DNA from: Collinsella sp.
Lineage (GTDB): Bacteria > Actinomycetota > Coriobacteriia > Coriobacteriales > Coriobacteriaceae
NCBI GenBank assembly: GCA_019419585.1
Contig: DXZQ01000002.1
Coordinates: forward strand, 1-64,000
DNA: 64,000 nt
Reading direction: 5' to 3'
The translations under genes were made by a program, and so were the position numbers. The notes beneath the pieces were generated by a model. That model had not been told where the DNA came from and did no database searches. It was given only the letters and a program-made list of their open reading frames with translations. Shown here piece after piece: positions 9,148 to 18,217 of the stretch; position 1 is the first letter of the stretch; the number at the start of each line of letters is the position of its first letter.

Positions 9148-9290
9148 GGGAGGGTCTCCGGGGCTGAGGGCGGGGGTTAAGTTTGTCGCGAGTTCCGCAC
9201 GCAAAGGAAAGCACTTAATGTGCTTTCCGTCTTGCGCAGGACTGTAGAGCAGCAAACTTAACCCCCGCCCTCAGCCCCGGAGACCCTCCC
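9148..9290 (+). repeat. Large perfect palindrome (38-bp arms) with inner hairpin
   Basis: Positions 9148-9185 and 9253-9290 are exact reverse complements over 38 bp (the arm includes GGGCTGAGGGCGGGGG). Between them GGAAAGCA and TGCTTTCC form an inner stem. The whole could extrude a 143-nt hairpin. It fills most of the gap between the metallophosphoesterase gene and the tRNA-Asp promoter. It has no coding capacity. A related palindrome with AGGGCGGGGG in its arms lies at 11921-12012. Confidence 0.9.
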
Positions 9291-9321
9291 GGACAGCCAA
9301 AAAATTTTTTCAAAAAAGTTG

Positions 9322-9351
9322 TTGCGCGGCGGACAGACTTCTGTGTATACT
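9322..9351 (+). promoter_or_regulatory. Probable tRNA-Asp promoter
   Basis: A clear -10 box TATACT at 9346-9351 lies 46 bp before the tRNA. The -35 region is weaker: TTGCGC at 9322-9327 gives an 18-bp spacer. Confidence 0.55.
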
Positions 9352-9397
9352 AATCCCCGCAGCGCACGCGAGCGGAAACAAACGCGAACGTCTGCTT

Positions 9398-9475
<78 letters not shown>

Positions 9476-9483
9476 ACGCAATT

Positions 9484-9511
9484 AAAGCCACGTCTTCGGA
9501 CGTGGCTTTTT
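9484..9511 (+). terminator. Intrinsic terminator of tRNA-Asp
   Basis: AAAGCCACGTC - TTCG - GACGTGGCTTT, an 11-bp perfect stem with a TTCG tetraloop running into TTTTT. Confidence 0.9.
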
Positions 9512-9834
9512 GCGTTTGATGCACTTTGTTTCGATAGAACCATCGCCCTGATGCATCTTTGCCCAGAATCCCCGCGCCTTCGGGAACGCAAGTAAAATCC
9601 AATAAGTATATCTGTCTAAACAACAGCTTTGTTGCGCAACACCTGTTCAACGAGACAGGGGGTTAGGTTATACTAAATTGCACTGTGCGCCGCATCTGAT
9701 GCATTTCGCTCCAAGCGCGGCACTCAGTGGATATCCGATTTACCATTTGGATGTCCTGGCGGTCATTTAGCGTCTCGACACAAGCTCGGCCCCGGAGCTC
9801 GTTCGAGCTGTTCGTATTCCTTGAAAGGGGAAAA
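9512..9834 (+). promoter_or_regulatory. Intergenic region with probable promoter of the Rrf2 gene
   Basis: No gene is visible. A TATACT box at 9669-9674 with a TTCAAC-like element at 9647-9652 (16-bp spacer) is the best promoter candidate, leaving a long leader of about 155 bp before ATG 9835. The ribosome site GAAAGGGG at 9823-9830 fixes the gene start. Autoregulation by the Rrf2 protein is common in the family but no operator was recognised. Confidence 0.4.
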
Positions 9835-10320
9835 ATGGACATATCGAGGAAGACTGATTACGCCCTTCGTATGCTGGCGATGCTTGCCGAGGATCCGGAG
9901 TGTTTGCTTTCTGTTCGCACCGCTGCCGAAGAGGTCAATGTCCCGTATTCTTTTGCCCGCTCGATTCAGCACGGTTTGGTCCAGGCCGGTATTGTGGAGA
10001 GCTTGCGTGGCGTCCACGGTGGCATGCGTCTCAAGGTCAGTCCGGACGACGTCACTATCCGCCAGGTCGTCGAGGCCGTTCAGGGTCCTATGGTTATGAA
10101 CGATTGCACCGCGCCTGATGGTGACTGTGCGCGCATGGGCGCGTGCTGCTATCATCCCCTGTGGGCCGGAGCTCAGGCGTTGATGCGCGACTACCTCGAT
10201 TCCGTTTCGCTCGGCGATATTGTCGCCCATCGCCAGTTCCCGGCCGTCGATCCCAAGTTCGCCGACCGCGATGCGTTTCCCGAGTACGCCACCTGCGCGT
10301 GCGCTTGCCGGGAGGAATAG
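9835..10320 (+). CDS. Rrf2-family transcriptional regulator with probable FeS ligands
   Basis: A 161-residue regulator. The N-terminal winged helix reads 'MDISRKTDYALRMLAMLAE...SLRGVHGGMRL', the Rrf2 consensus. Cys91, Cys98 and Cys104/105 sit where IscR, NsrR and RsrR hold a [2Fe-2S] or [4Fe-4S] cluster ('NDCTAPDGDCARMGACC'), so the protein probably senses iron-sulfur, redox or NO status. Three more Cys lie at the extreme C-terminus ('EYATCACACREE'), which is unusual. No isc or suf genes are adjacent; the following genes are a DNA glycosylase (22 bp away) and rubrerythrin, which fits an oxidative-stress theme but is inference. Confidence 0.9.
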   Translation: MDISRKTDYALRMLAMLAEDPECLLSVRTAAEEVNVPYSFARSIQHGLVQAGIVESLRGVHGGMRLKVSPDDVTIRQVVEAVQGPMVMNDCTAPDGDCARMGACCYHPLWAGAQALMRDYLDSVSLGDIVAHRQFPAVDPKFADRDAFPEYATCACACREE

Positions 10321-10341
10321 CGCAGCATAAGGAGCATTGCC

Positions 10342-11247
10342 ATGATTCAGGACCCCTTTCGTTCGATGATTCGTTCGGAAGGGGTCCTGCGTTATCGCGA
10401 CCTTCCGTGGCGCCGCACGCGCGACCCGTATATCATCTGGCTTTCCGAGGTCATGCTGCAACAGACGCAGGTGCCGCGCGTGGAGACGCGCATGCCGGCG
10501 TGGCTCGATCGCTTTCCGACCGTTCTGGCGCTCGCTCAGGCCGCTCCTTCCGATGTTTTGGACGCTTGGCAGGGGATGGGCTACAACCGACGCGCTCTGG
10601 CGCTCCACAAGGCCGCTCAGCGCGTTGTAGAGGACTGGGACGGGGAGTTTCCGCGTGAGACGCGTGACTTGGTCGCTCTTCCTGGTATTGGCCCGGCGAC
10701 GGCGCAGGGCATCCGTGCGTTTGCGTTTGATCTTCCGGGCGTGTATCTGGAGACCAACGTGCGCACGGTCTTTCTGCATCATTTCTTTCCCGACGTGCCG
10801 GCTGTTCCCGATCGCGAGCTGGTGCCGCTGATTCAGGCGGCCTGTCCGGCGGCCCCCGGTGCGTCGGCGGACGAGATCGCTCCCTTTGCCGTGCCGCTCG
10901 ATGATGCCGACACGCCGCGCGCGTGGTATTACGCGTTGCTAGATTACGGCGCATATCTAAAAAAGACGTTGCCCAATCCGTCCAGGCGGTCGGCGGGCTA
11001 TAGCCGTCAGTCCAAGTTTGAGGGCTCGCGTCGCCAAAAGCGCGCCCACATCGTGCGCATGCTGCTGGCGGCGCGCGATGGGCAGCCTGCGGGCATTACG
11101 GTTGATGAAGCTGTTACAGGCGTTAACGAGATGGAGACGGCAGCCGGTCGCGGGCCGGTCGAGTGCGACTTGATCGCGGGCATTCTAGCCGACTTGGAGC
11201 GCGAGGGCTTTTGCCGAGCCGAGGACGATCGTTGGTTGAGTGTGTAG
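10342..11247 (+). CDS. MutY-like HhH-GPD DNA glycosylase lacking the FeS cluster
   Basis: A 301-residue protein of the HhH-GPD superfamily. 'WLSEVMLQQTQV' holds the MutY catalytic Glu (Glu36) and 'LPGIGPATAQGI' is the helix-hairpin-helix. MutY removes adenine mispaired with 8-oxoguanine. Two deviations stand out. The catalytic Asp (E. coli Asp138, 'LDGNVKRV') aligns with Glu137 in 'LETNVRTV'. The four-Cys [4Fe-4S] loop that should follow 'DYGAYL' is absent and replaced by a basic Ser/Arg-rich stretch. The C-terminus (about 220-301) looks like a winged helix, not the Nudix-like recognition domain of MutY. It starts 22 bp after the Rrf2 gene behind AAGGAGC, so it is probably co-transcribed. The adenine-glycosylase call is by fold; activity is uncertain. 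Confidence 0.8.
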   Translation: MIQDPFRSMIRSEGVLRYRDLPWRRTRDPYIIWLSEVMLQQTQVPRVETRMPAWLDRFPTVLALAQAAPSDVLDAWQGMGYNRRALALHKAAQRVVEDWDGEFPRETRDLVALPGIGPATAQGIRAFAFDLPGVYLETNVRTVFLHHFFPDVPAVPDRELVPLIQAACPAAPGASADEIAPFAVPLDDADTPRAWYYALLDYGAYLKKTLPNPSRRSAGYSRQSKFEGSRRQKRAHIVRMLLAARDGQPAGITVDEAVTGVNEMETAAGRGPVECDLIAGILADLEREGFCRAEDDRWLSV

Positions 11248-11361
11248 CCCGCTCAAATCTGAAGAACGGGATTGTAAGGTTTAAATTCTCGGCTTGAGGG
11301 CATCCTAAAGGCGAGGCCGCTTGAAGCCTACGGGCGGCATGCGTTGAAGGGAAGTACACCT

Positions 11362-11901
11362 ATGGATTTTGAGAACTCCCAAACCAAGAAGAACCTCGAG
11401 ACCGCTTTTGCCGGTGAGTCCCAGGCACACACCAAGTATCGCTACTATGCATCCAAGGCCAAGAAGGACGGCTACGTTCAGATCTCGAACATCTTTGCCG
11501 AGACCGCAGGCAACGAGTCCGAGCACGCCAAACTGTGGTTTAAGTATCTGCACGACGGCGCCGTTCCGGGCACTCTGGACAACCTGCGCGACGCCGCCGC
11601 GGGCGAGAACTACGAGTGGACCACGATGTACGACGAGTTTGCCAAGACCGCCGAGGAAGAGGGCTTTGCCGAGATTGCCGCAAAGTTCCGTGGTGTCGCC
11701 GCCGTCGAGAAGGCCCACGAGGAGCGCTACAACAAGCTCGTCGAGCGCATCGAGTCGGGCGAGGTGTTTGAGCGTGAGGGCGTAAAGGTGTGGAAGTGCC
11801 TGAACTGCGGGCACCTGCACGTTGGTGCCGAGGCGCCCGAGGTGTGCCCGGTGTGCAACCACCCGAAGGCGTACTTTGAGGAGCAGGTGGTGAACTACTA
11901 G
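11362..11901 (+). CDS. Rubrerythrin
   Basis: A 179-residue non-heme iron peroxidase of anaerobes that reduces hydrogen peroxide. The N-terminal ferritin-like diiron domain has 'NLETAFAGESQAHTKYRYYA', 'ETAGNESEHAKLWF', 'EEGFAEIAAKFRGVAAVEKAHEERY', with the expected Glu/His ligands. The C-terminal rubredoxin-like [Fe(SCys)4] site is 'CLNCGHLHVGAEAPEVCPVC'. ATG 11362 follows GAAGGGAAG at the right spacing; the ATG at 11344 has no ribosome site. A GC-rich palindrome and a terminator follow. Confidence 0.96.
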   Translation: MDFENSQTKKNLETAFAGESQAHTKYRYYASKAKKDGYVQISNIFAETAGNESEHAKLWFKYLHDGAVPGTLDNLRDAAAGENYEWTTMYDEFAKTAEEEGFAEIAAKFRGVAAVEKAHEERYNKLVERIESGEVFEREGVKVWKCLNCGHLHVGAEAPEVCPVCNHPKAYFEEQVVNY

Positions 11902-11920
11902 CGCGTGGCGCTGGCTGTTG

Positions 11921-12012
11921 CGGAGCGCAGGGCGGGGGAAACACCTTTCCCTCTCGCTCACGGCTCCGCAGGGTCGCGCGAGGCAAAGGTGTTTCCCCCG
12001 CCCTGCGCTCCG
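11921..12012 (+). repeat. Perfect palindrome (28-bp arms) after rubrerythrin
   Basis: Positions 11921-11948 and 11985-12012 are exact reverse complements over 28 bp (the arm contains GCAGGGCGGGGGAAACACC). The loop is 36 nt and can fold further. It resembles the palindrome at 9148-9290 in size, GC content and the shared AGGGCGGGGG core. No T-run follows, so it is not a canonical terminator. Confidence 0.88.
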
Positions 12013-12062
12013 GCTTCGGGTCGTCGCGTGCTCGTTACTGAAAAGCTGATATTAAAGATTGT

Positions 12063-12092
12063 GTGCCGCCCCTTTTTGGGGCGGCACGTTTT
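12063..12092 (+). terminator. Intrinsic terminator downstream of rubrerythrin
   Basis: GTGCCGCCCC - TTTTT - GGGGCGGCAC followed by GTTTT. The remaining 12093-12345 is AT-richer and shows no recognisable gene; it holds the leader of the next gene. Confidence 0.85.
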
Positions 12093-12345
12093 GTGTGGGG
12101 TCTCGGTCTCCACAATTTTCGTCAAGCTTTTGGTTAGATTTTGGTTAGTTGGCGGGTTGGCGGAAGGGCAAAAGACCATTCGATAAAAAAGCTCAGAGAA
12201 AGTGCTGGTAGGGGAGTTGTTGAGGTTTTCGACAGCTTTTGTCAACAAGAAACTTTGCGGCTATTGCTACGGATTGCGTTGTCGCGGTCATGGCGGTGCG
12301 GGATGCTGGGCGTAAGCGTCGAATGCTCCGATTTTGGAGGCCAGC

Positions 12346-12780
12346 ATGGATTTGTTTCTTGAGACTCCGCAGCAACAAGCTGAGCGCATGCTGCGTCAGC
12401 AGCAACGACTCATGGAGATGCAAATGCAAGGGGCGGCAGTCCAGCCCTTTGCGCAAAATGTCGTGCCCGCTGCTGTACCTGCAGCTGTGCCCGGGTGTGA
12501 ATCGGCACCAGAGGCCTATTCCGTACAGCAAGATTCATATGCGCAGGAGCTCGCGTTCGACAAGCGTCGTGCGCGTCGTCGCCGCGTGGGCCAGCGCCTG
12601 CGCACCTTGGCGATGATCGTGCTCATCCCGCTGGGGCTTGCGGCCATCTTTCTGGCGTCGTATGCCCTCACGTGCATCCTCAACGGCGCATCGGCCAACG
12701 AGGTGCTCCAGCATCTAGCGGCCCTAGGCCAGCGCTTAGGTGACGTCATAACAACCATCCGCGCCGGCTGGGAGAGTTAG
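12346..12780 (+). CDS. Small single-pass membrane protein, unknown function
   Basis: A 144-residue hypothetical protein. The N-terminal half is Gln/Met-rich ('PQQQAERMLRQQQRLMEMQMQ') and probably helical; a short Arg-rich stretch ('DKRRARRRRVGQRLR') precedes one hydrophobic segment at about residues 88-108 ('MIVLIPLGLAAIFLASYAL'), so the N-terminus is expected inside. ATG 12346 follows GGAGG with good spacing. No family recognised. Monocistronic. Confidence 0.65.
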   Translation: MDLFLETPQQQAERMLRQQQRLMEMQMQGAAVQPFAQNVVPAAVPAAVPGCESAPEAYSVQQDSYAQELAFDKRRARRRRVGQRLRTLAMIVLIPLGLAAIFLASYALTCILNGASANEVLQHLAALGQRLGDVITTIRAGWES

Positions 12781-12903
12781 CGTTTGTCACATTAGGACTT
12801 CTAGGGTGTAGGGATTCTCGCCACGAGTAGGATTCTTGCATCCTGTGGGTCCTGTCGTGCGACTGAATAGTATTATTGAAGATGAATAATAATAGGATTT
12901 GCT

Positions 12904-13434
12904 ATGTATAAGCAGGATTTAGAGCAGACTCTTTTGGATATTGACGAAGAGGCGGAGCTGGAAATAGGTCCAAGAGACGATAGGCCGAGCGTTGTATTGG
13001 TGGGAGGAAGCGCCTTCATGCTAAACGATGTGACGAATCGGTCGGTTACACATGACATTGATGTGTTTGAGGCAGACAGGTGCCTCCGCGAGATCATAGC
13101 TCGATACCCCGAGGTGAATGGCATGGTAGTGGCATATTGCAACCAGATGCCATTCAATTACGAAGATCGACTGATCCCATTGGAGATCGGGGCGCATTTT
13201 ATCAGGTACTTTACGCCATCTTTGGAGGATCTGGCGGTGATGAAGCTTTATGCCTATCGTCCGAACGACATCGTCGACCTCCATAGTCGAACATTTATCG
13301 ACCGACTTGATTGGGATCTGCTCGAGCGGCTTATATTCGATGAAGGAGAGGCGTTGGCCTCGTCGCCTTCAGAGCGGAGTTATCAAGAGATGGTCTGTGC
13401 ATACAGGCAATACAAAAAGGAGGTGCTCGGTTGA
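12904..13434 (+). CDS. DUF6036-like nucleotidyltransferase-fold protein, probable toxin
   Basis: A 176-residue protein with the minimal nucleotidyltransferase pattern 'VVLVGGSAFML...TNRSVTHDIDVFEA', in which the GGSA loop and DID acidic pair match DUF6036/AbiEii-like proteins. 'FTPSLEDLAVMKLYAYRPNDIVDL' is the usual helix after the core. The sequence is AT-richer than its neighbours, with rare-type codons such as ATA and AGA, hinting at horizontal origin. An AT-rich promoter region lies upstream (12860-12900). It overlaps the next gene by 4 bp (TTGA), so they are translationally coupled. A toxin role is inferred from family and pairing, not proven. Confidence 0.7.
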   Translation: MYKQDLEQTLLDIDEEAELEIGPRDDRPSVVLVGGSAFMLNDVTNRSVTHDIDVFEADRCLREIIARYPEVNGMVVAYCNQMPFNYEDRLIPLEIGAHFIRYFTPSLEDLAVMKLYAYRPNDIVDLHSRTFIDRLDWDLLERLIFDEGEALASSPSERSYQEMVCAYRQYKKEVLG

Positions 13435-13994
13435 ATCTGACTTTTGAGGGATTTTTGAAAGGCTATTGCCGAGAGCTGTCCGGACAGCAGTCGCTGAGTT
13501 TTAGGAAGCTTGTAAAGCAGGCAACAACGGTTGAGCCGCGTGTGGCGGAGCCTCTGTTTTTGCTCGCTTTGGCGCAGGGTAAGGCCGAATACGTTCTGGG
13601 TTTATCCGAGGGCTCGTGGATGGAAGAGGGCTATCGAGGTGTTTTGTCTCTGTATGGCCAAGCGAGTAGCCTGGCATCTCTATGCTCCGAGGATGAGCTC
13701 CCCAATCGTTACGCCAACGTTTGGCGTGCGTATAGAGGGGTGAAAGAAAAGCCAGCGGCCGACAGAAGGGTGAACGCCCTGATGAGAAAGAGAACACTTA
13801 AAGCATTGGAGGAATCGGGTGTAACGCGCTACGGTCTCTGCCGCGATTTGAATCTGAATAAGGGAAACGTGTACGCATACTTAGCCGGTGATGACTCGAA
13901 GGTGAGCAGGAAGACAGCGCGTCGCATTATGGAATATGCGGAGGAGAGAAGCACCCAAGAAGGGGCCGGGCGCCCGGTGCGTGTGGCGGGGTAA
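13431..13994 (+). CDS. HTH protein coupled to DUF6036 gene, probable antitoxin
   Basis: A 187-residue protein using a TTG start that overlaps the stop of the upstream gene; a strong AAGGAGG site sits 7 bp ahead, which decides this start. The N-terminal two thirds are helical without a recognised domain. The C-terminal segment 'KALEESGVTRYGLCRDLNLNKGNVYAYLAGDDSKVSRKTARRIMEYAEE' is a Cro/CI-like helix-turn-helix. The arrangement fits an antitoxin/regulator for the DUF6036 protein, but in AbiE-type systems the antitoxin gene normally comes first; here it is second. Confidence 0.65.
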   Translation: MNLTFEGFLKGYCRELSGQQSLSFRKLVKQATTVEPRVAEPLFLLALAQGKAEYVLGLSEGSWMEEGYRGVLSLYGQASSLASLCSEDELPNRYANVWRAYRGVKEKPAADRRVNALMRKRTLKALEESGVTRYGLCRDLNLNKGNVYAYLAGDDSKVSRKTARRIMEYAEERSTQEGAGRPVRVAG

Positions 13995-14045
13995 GATTGA
14001 TCGCGGTTTTGATTGGTGCTCGATTGGGTTTGTTGGGCGGAGTTT

Positions 14046-15401
14046 ATGTCTGCTATTGATATTGTGCTTGTTGTGATCGCCTTGGTGGCGGTGGGGGGTG
14101 CTGTGGCTTGCGCCCTGCAGCTCAAGGGCCTTCGTGCCGAGTTGCGGGAGCGTGGCGACAGTAGCGCGGAAACGCTGGCAGCACTCGAGCAGGCCAACAA
14201 CGCGCTCGATGCCCTGAACGTCGCGCTGGCCGAAACACGCCGCACGGCCAATGCCATCGCGCAGCAGCAGACGACCGATGCGGCCGTGGAGCAGCAACGT
14301 TACCTGGCCATCGCACGCGAGTTCTCGCAAGCTGGTGACCGGATGGATGACCTGCGCCGTGAGACGGCCCAACAGCTCGGCGCCAATCGCGAGGGCATCG
14401 AGCATCGCCTGGACAAGGTGCGCGAGACGGTCGATGCTCAGCTGGGCGCCATCCGCAAAGACAACAACGTGCAGCTCGATCAGATGCGCGCGACGGTGGA
14501 CGAGAAGCTCTCTCGCACGCTCAACGACCGTCTGTCTGCATCGTTTAAGCAGGTGAGCGACCAGCTCGAGGCCGTGTACAAGGGCCTGGGCGACATGCAA
14601 TCTATCGCCACTGGCGTGGGCGACCTTAAGCGCGTGCTGGGTAACGTCAAGGCGCGCGGCATTTTGGGCGAGGTGCAGCTGGGCGCGATCCTGGCGGACA
14701 TTCTCACGCCCGACCAGTATCTGGAAAACGTCGCCACCAAGCCCGGCGCCTCGGAGCGCGTTGAGTTTGCCGTCAAGCTGCCGGTAGACGAGGGCGACCC
14801 CGTACTGCTGCCGATTGACTCCAAATTCCCGGGCGACGCGTACGAGCATCTGCTCGATGCCCAGGAGTCGGGCGACGCGGATGCCGTCGCCGCCGCGCGC
14901 AAGACGCTTGACACTATGGTGAAGCGCGAGGCAAAGGACATCTGCGAAAAGTACCTGAGCGTGCCCGCGACGACCAACTTTGGCATTCTGTTCGTGCCTT
15001 TTGAGGGCCTGTACGCCGAGGTCGTCAGTCGCCCTGGGCTTATCGAGACCCTGGGTCGCGACTATCACGTCAACGTTGCCGGTCCCAGCACCATGGCGGC
15101 CATCCTCAACAGTCTGCAGATGAGCTATCAGACGTTTAAGTTGCAAAAACGTACCGACGACGTGCTGCGCGTGCTCTCCGCCGTCAAGGCCGAGCTGCCG
15201 CGCTATCAAAAGGCGCTGCGCCGCGCCCAGCAGCAGATCGAGACCGCGGGCAAAACGGTCGAGGGTATCATCACCACGCGCACCAACGTCATGGAGCGCA
15301 AGCTCAAGGACATCGACGCGCTGGAAGACGCCGACCAAGCCGATGAGATCTTGGGACTCACGCCCGCGGGCCTTCCCACAGACCAAGAAGACGAGGACTA
15401 A
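14046..15401 (+). CDS. rmuC: RmuC family DNA recombination protein
   Basis: A 451-residue protein. It starts with a hydrophobic segment ('AIDIVLVVIALVAVGGAVACAL'), continues with a long coiled coil (about 30-190) and ends in the RmuC nuclease-like domain ('ARGILGEVQLGAILADILTPDQY', 'LPIDSKFPGDAYEHL', 'TNFGILFVPFEGLYAEV', 'AAILNSLQMSYQTFKLQ'). RmuC limits recombination between inverted repeats, of interest in a chromosome with many palindromes. ATG 14046 follows GGGCGGAG; the upstream in-frame ATG at 14013 has no site. A terminator follows immediately. Confidence 0.93.
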   Translation: MSAIDIVLVVIALVAVGGAVACALQLKGLRAELRERGDSSAETLAALEQANNALDALNVALAETRRTANAIAQQQTTDAAVEQQRYLAIAREFSQAGDRMDDLRRETAQQLGANREGIEHRLDKVRETVDAQLGAIRKDNNVQLDQMRATVDEKLSRTLNDRLSASFKQVSDQLEAVYKGLGDMQSIATGVGDLKRVLGNVKARGILGEVQLGAILADILTPDQYLENVATKPGASERVEFAVKLPVDEGDPVLLPIDSKFPGDAYEHLLDAQESGDADAVAAARKTLDTMVKREAKDICEKYLSVPATTNFGILFVPFEGLYAEVVSRPGLIETLGRDYHVNVAGPSTMAAILNSLQMSYQTFKLQKRTDDVLRVLSAVKAELPRYQKALRRAQQQIETAGKTVEGIITTRTNVMERKLKDIDALEDADQADEILGLTPAGLPTDQEDED

Positions 15402-15412
15402 TTGCAACAAGA

Positions 15413-15454
15413 CGGTGGGGCACCGGCGCAAACGCGGGCGCCCCACCGCTTTTC
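15413..15454 (+). terminator. Intrinsic terminator of rmuC
   Basis: CGGTGGGGC and GCCCCACCG pair over 9 bp and run into CTTTTC. Confidence 0.82.
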
Positions 15455-15528
15455 GTATCGCACTTGTCTGAAGCGTGCTCCAATGTGCAACAATGGCGTT
15501 TCGCCCTATCAGACGCGAAAGGAAGCCC

Positions 15529-17331
<1,803 letters not shown>

Positions 17332-17394
17332 GCGTCTCGGACGTGGGACAATTGTGCCCTTAAGTTTATTGTGCCGTTGAGCTGAGGAGTCGTT

Positions 17395-18060
17395 ATGCCA
17401 CGCGAGACCAATGCCGCCAAGCGCGAGCGCGCCATCGAGGTGTGCGAGCGCCTCAACCGTCGCTATGGCCCGGTCGAGTGCTTTTTGGACCACGAGAATC
17501 CCTTCCGCCTGCTGATCGCGGTGCTACTCTCGGCGCAAACGACCGACGCGCAGGTCAACAAGGTGACGCCGCGGCTGTTTGCCCAGTGGCCCACGCCCGA
17601 GGCCATGGCCGGGGCGAGCGTGGCTGACGTGGCAGACACCATCAAGTCACTTGGCTTCTACAAGAGCAAAGCCAAGCATGCCGTCGAGGCCGCGCAGATG
17701 ATCGTCGCCGACTATGGCGGCGAGGTGCCGGCCGACATGAAGGAGCTTGTAAAGCTGCCGGGCGTGGGACGCAAGACGGCGAACATCGTGCTCAACGTGG
17801 GGTATGGCATCGTGGAGGGCATTGCGGTGGACACGCACGTCAACCGCATTGCGCACCGCCTGATGTTGAGTCCCAAGACGCATGCCAAGGAGCCGCTCAA
17901 GACCGAGCAGGATCTGCTCAAGATTCTGCCGCACGAGTATTGGGAGTCGGTCAACCATCAGTGGATTACCTTCGGTCGCGAGATCTGCGACGCCCGCAAA
18001 CCCAAGTGCGGCGAGTGTCCGCTGGCAGATTTGTGCCCCAGCGTGCGCGTGACGGGGTAG
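17395..18060 (+). CDS. nth: Endonuclease III
   Basis: A 221-residue bifunctional DNA glycosylase/AP lyase for oxidised pyrimidines. The HhH motif 'LPGVGRKTANIVLNV' contains the catalytic Lys127; 'VDTHVNRI' holds Asp146; the [4Fe-4S] ligands 'CDARKPKCGECPLADLC' (C-x6-C-x2-C-x5-C) are intact, unlike in the MutY-like protein at 10342. Length is normal. GAGGAGTCGTT precedes the ATG. It starts 63 bp after the ABC transporter and could share its transcript. Confidence 0.96.
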   Translation: MPRETNAAKRERAIEVCERLNRRYGPVECFLDHENPFRLLIAVLLSAQTTDAQVNKVTPRLFAQWPTPEAMAGASVADVADTIKSLGFYKSKAKHAVEAAQMIVADYGGEVPADMKELVKLPGVGRKTANIVLNVGYGIVEGIAVDTHVNRIAHRLMLSPKTHAKEPLKTEQDLLKILPHEYWESVNHQWITFGREICDARKPKCGECPLADLCPSVRVTG

Positions 18061-18164
18061 GGCGGAACGCATCTTCGTCTGGCGTTTTTTGCGGGGCCGG
18101 GTTTGCCCTTGAGCCGGAGTTCTCTCCATGCGCTACCATGACAGACAATGTATTTGACGTACGA

Positions 18165-18192
18165 CCCGCCGAGCTTGCCCCGGCGGGCTTTT
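18165..18192 (+). terminator. Intrinsic terminator between nth and mfd
   Basis: CCCGCC pairs with GGCGGG, followed by CTTTTGG. It is short, so efficiency is uncertain. Confidence 0.6.
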
Positions 18193-18217
18193 GGCGTTGC
18201 GATGCCGGAGGAACAGC

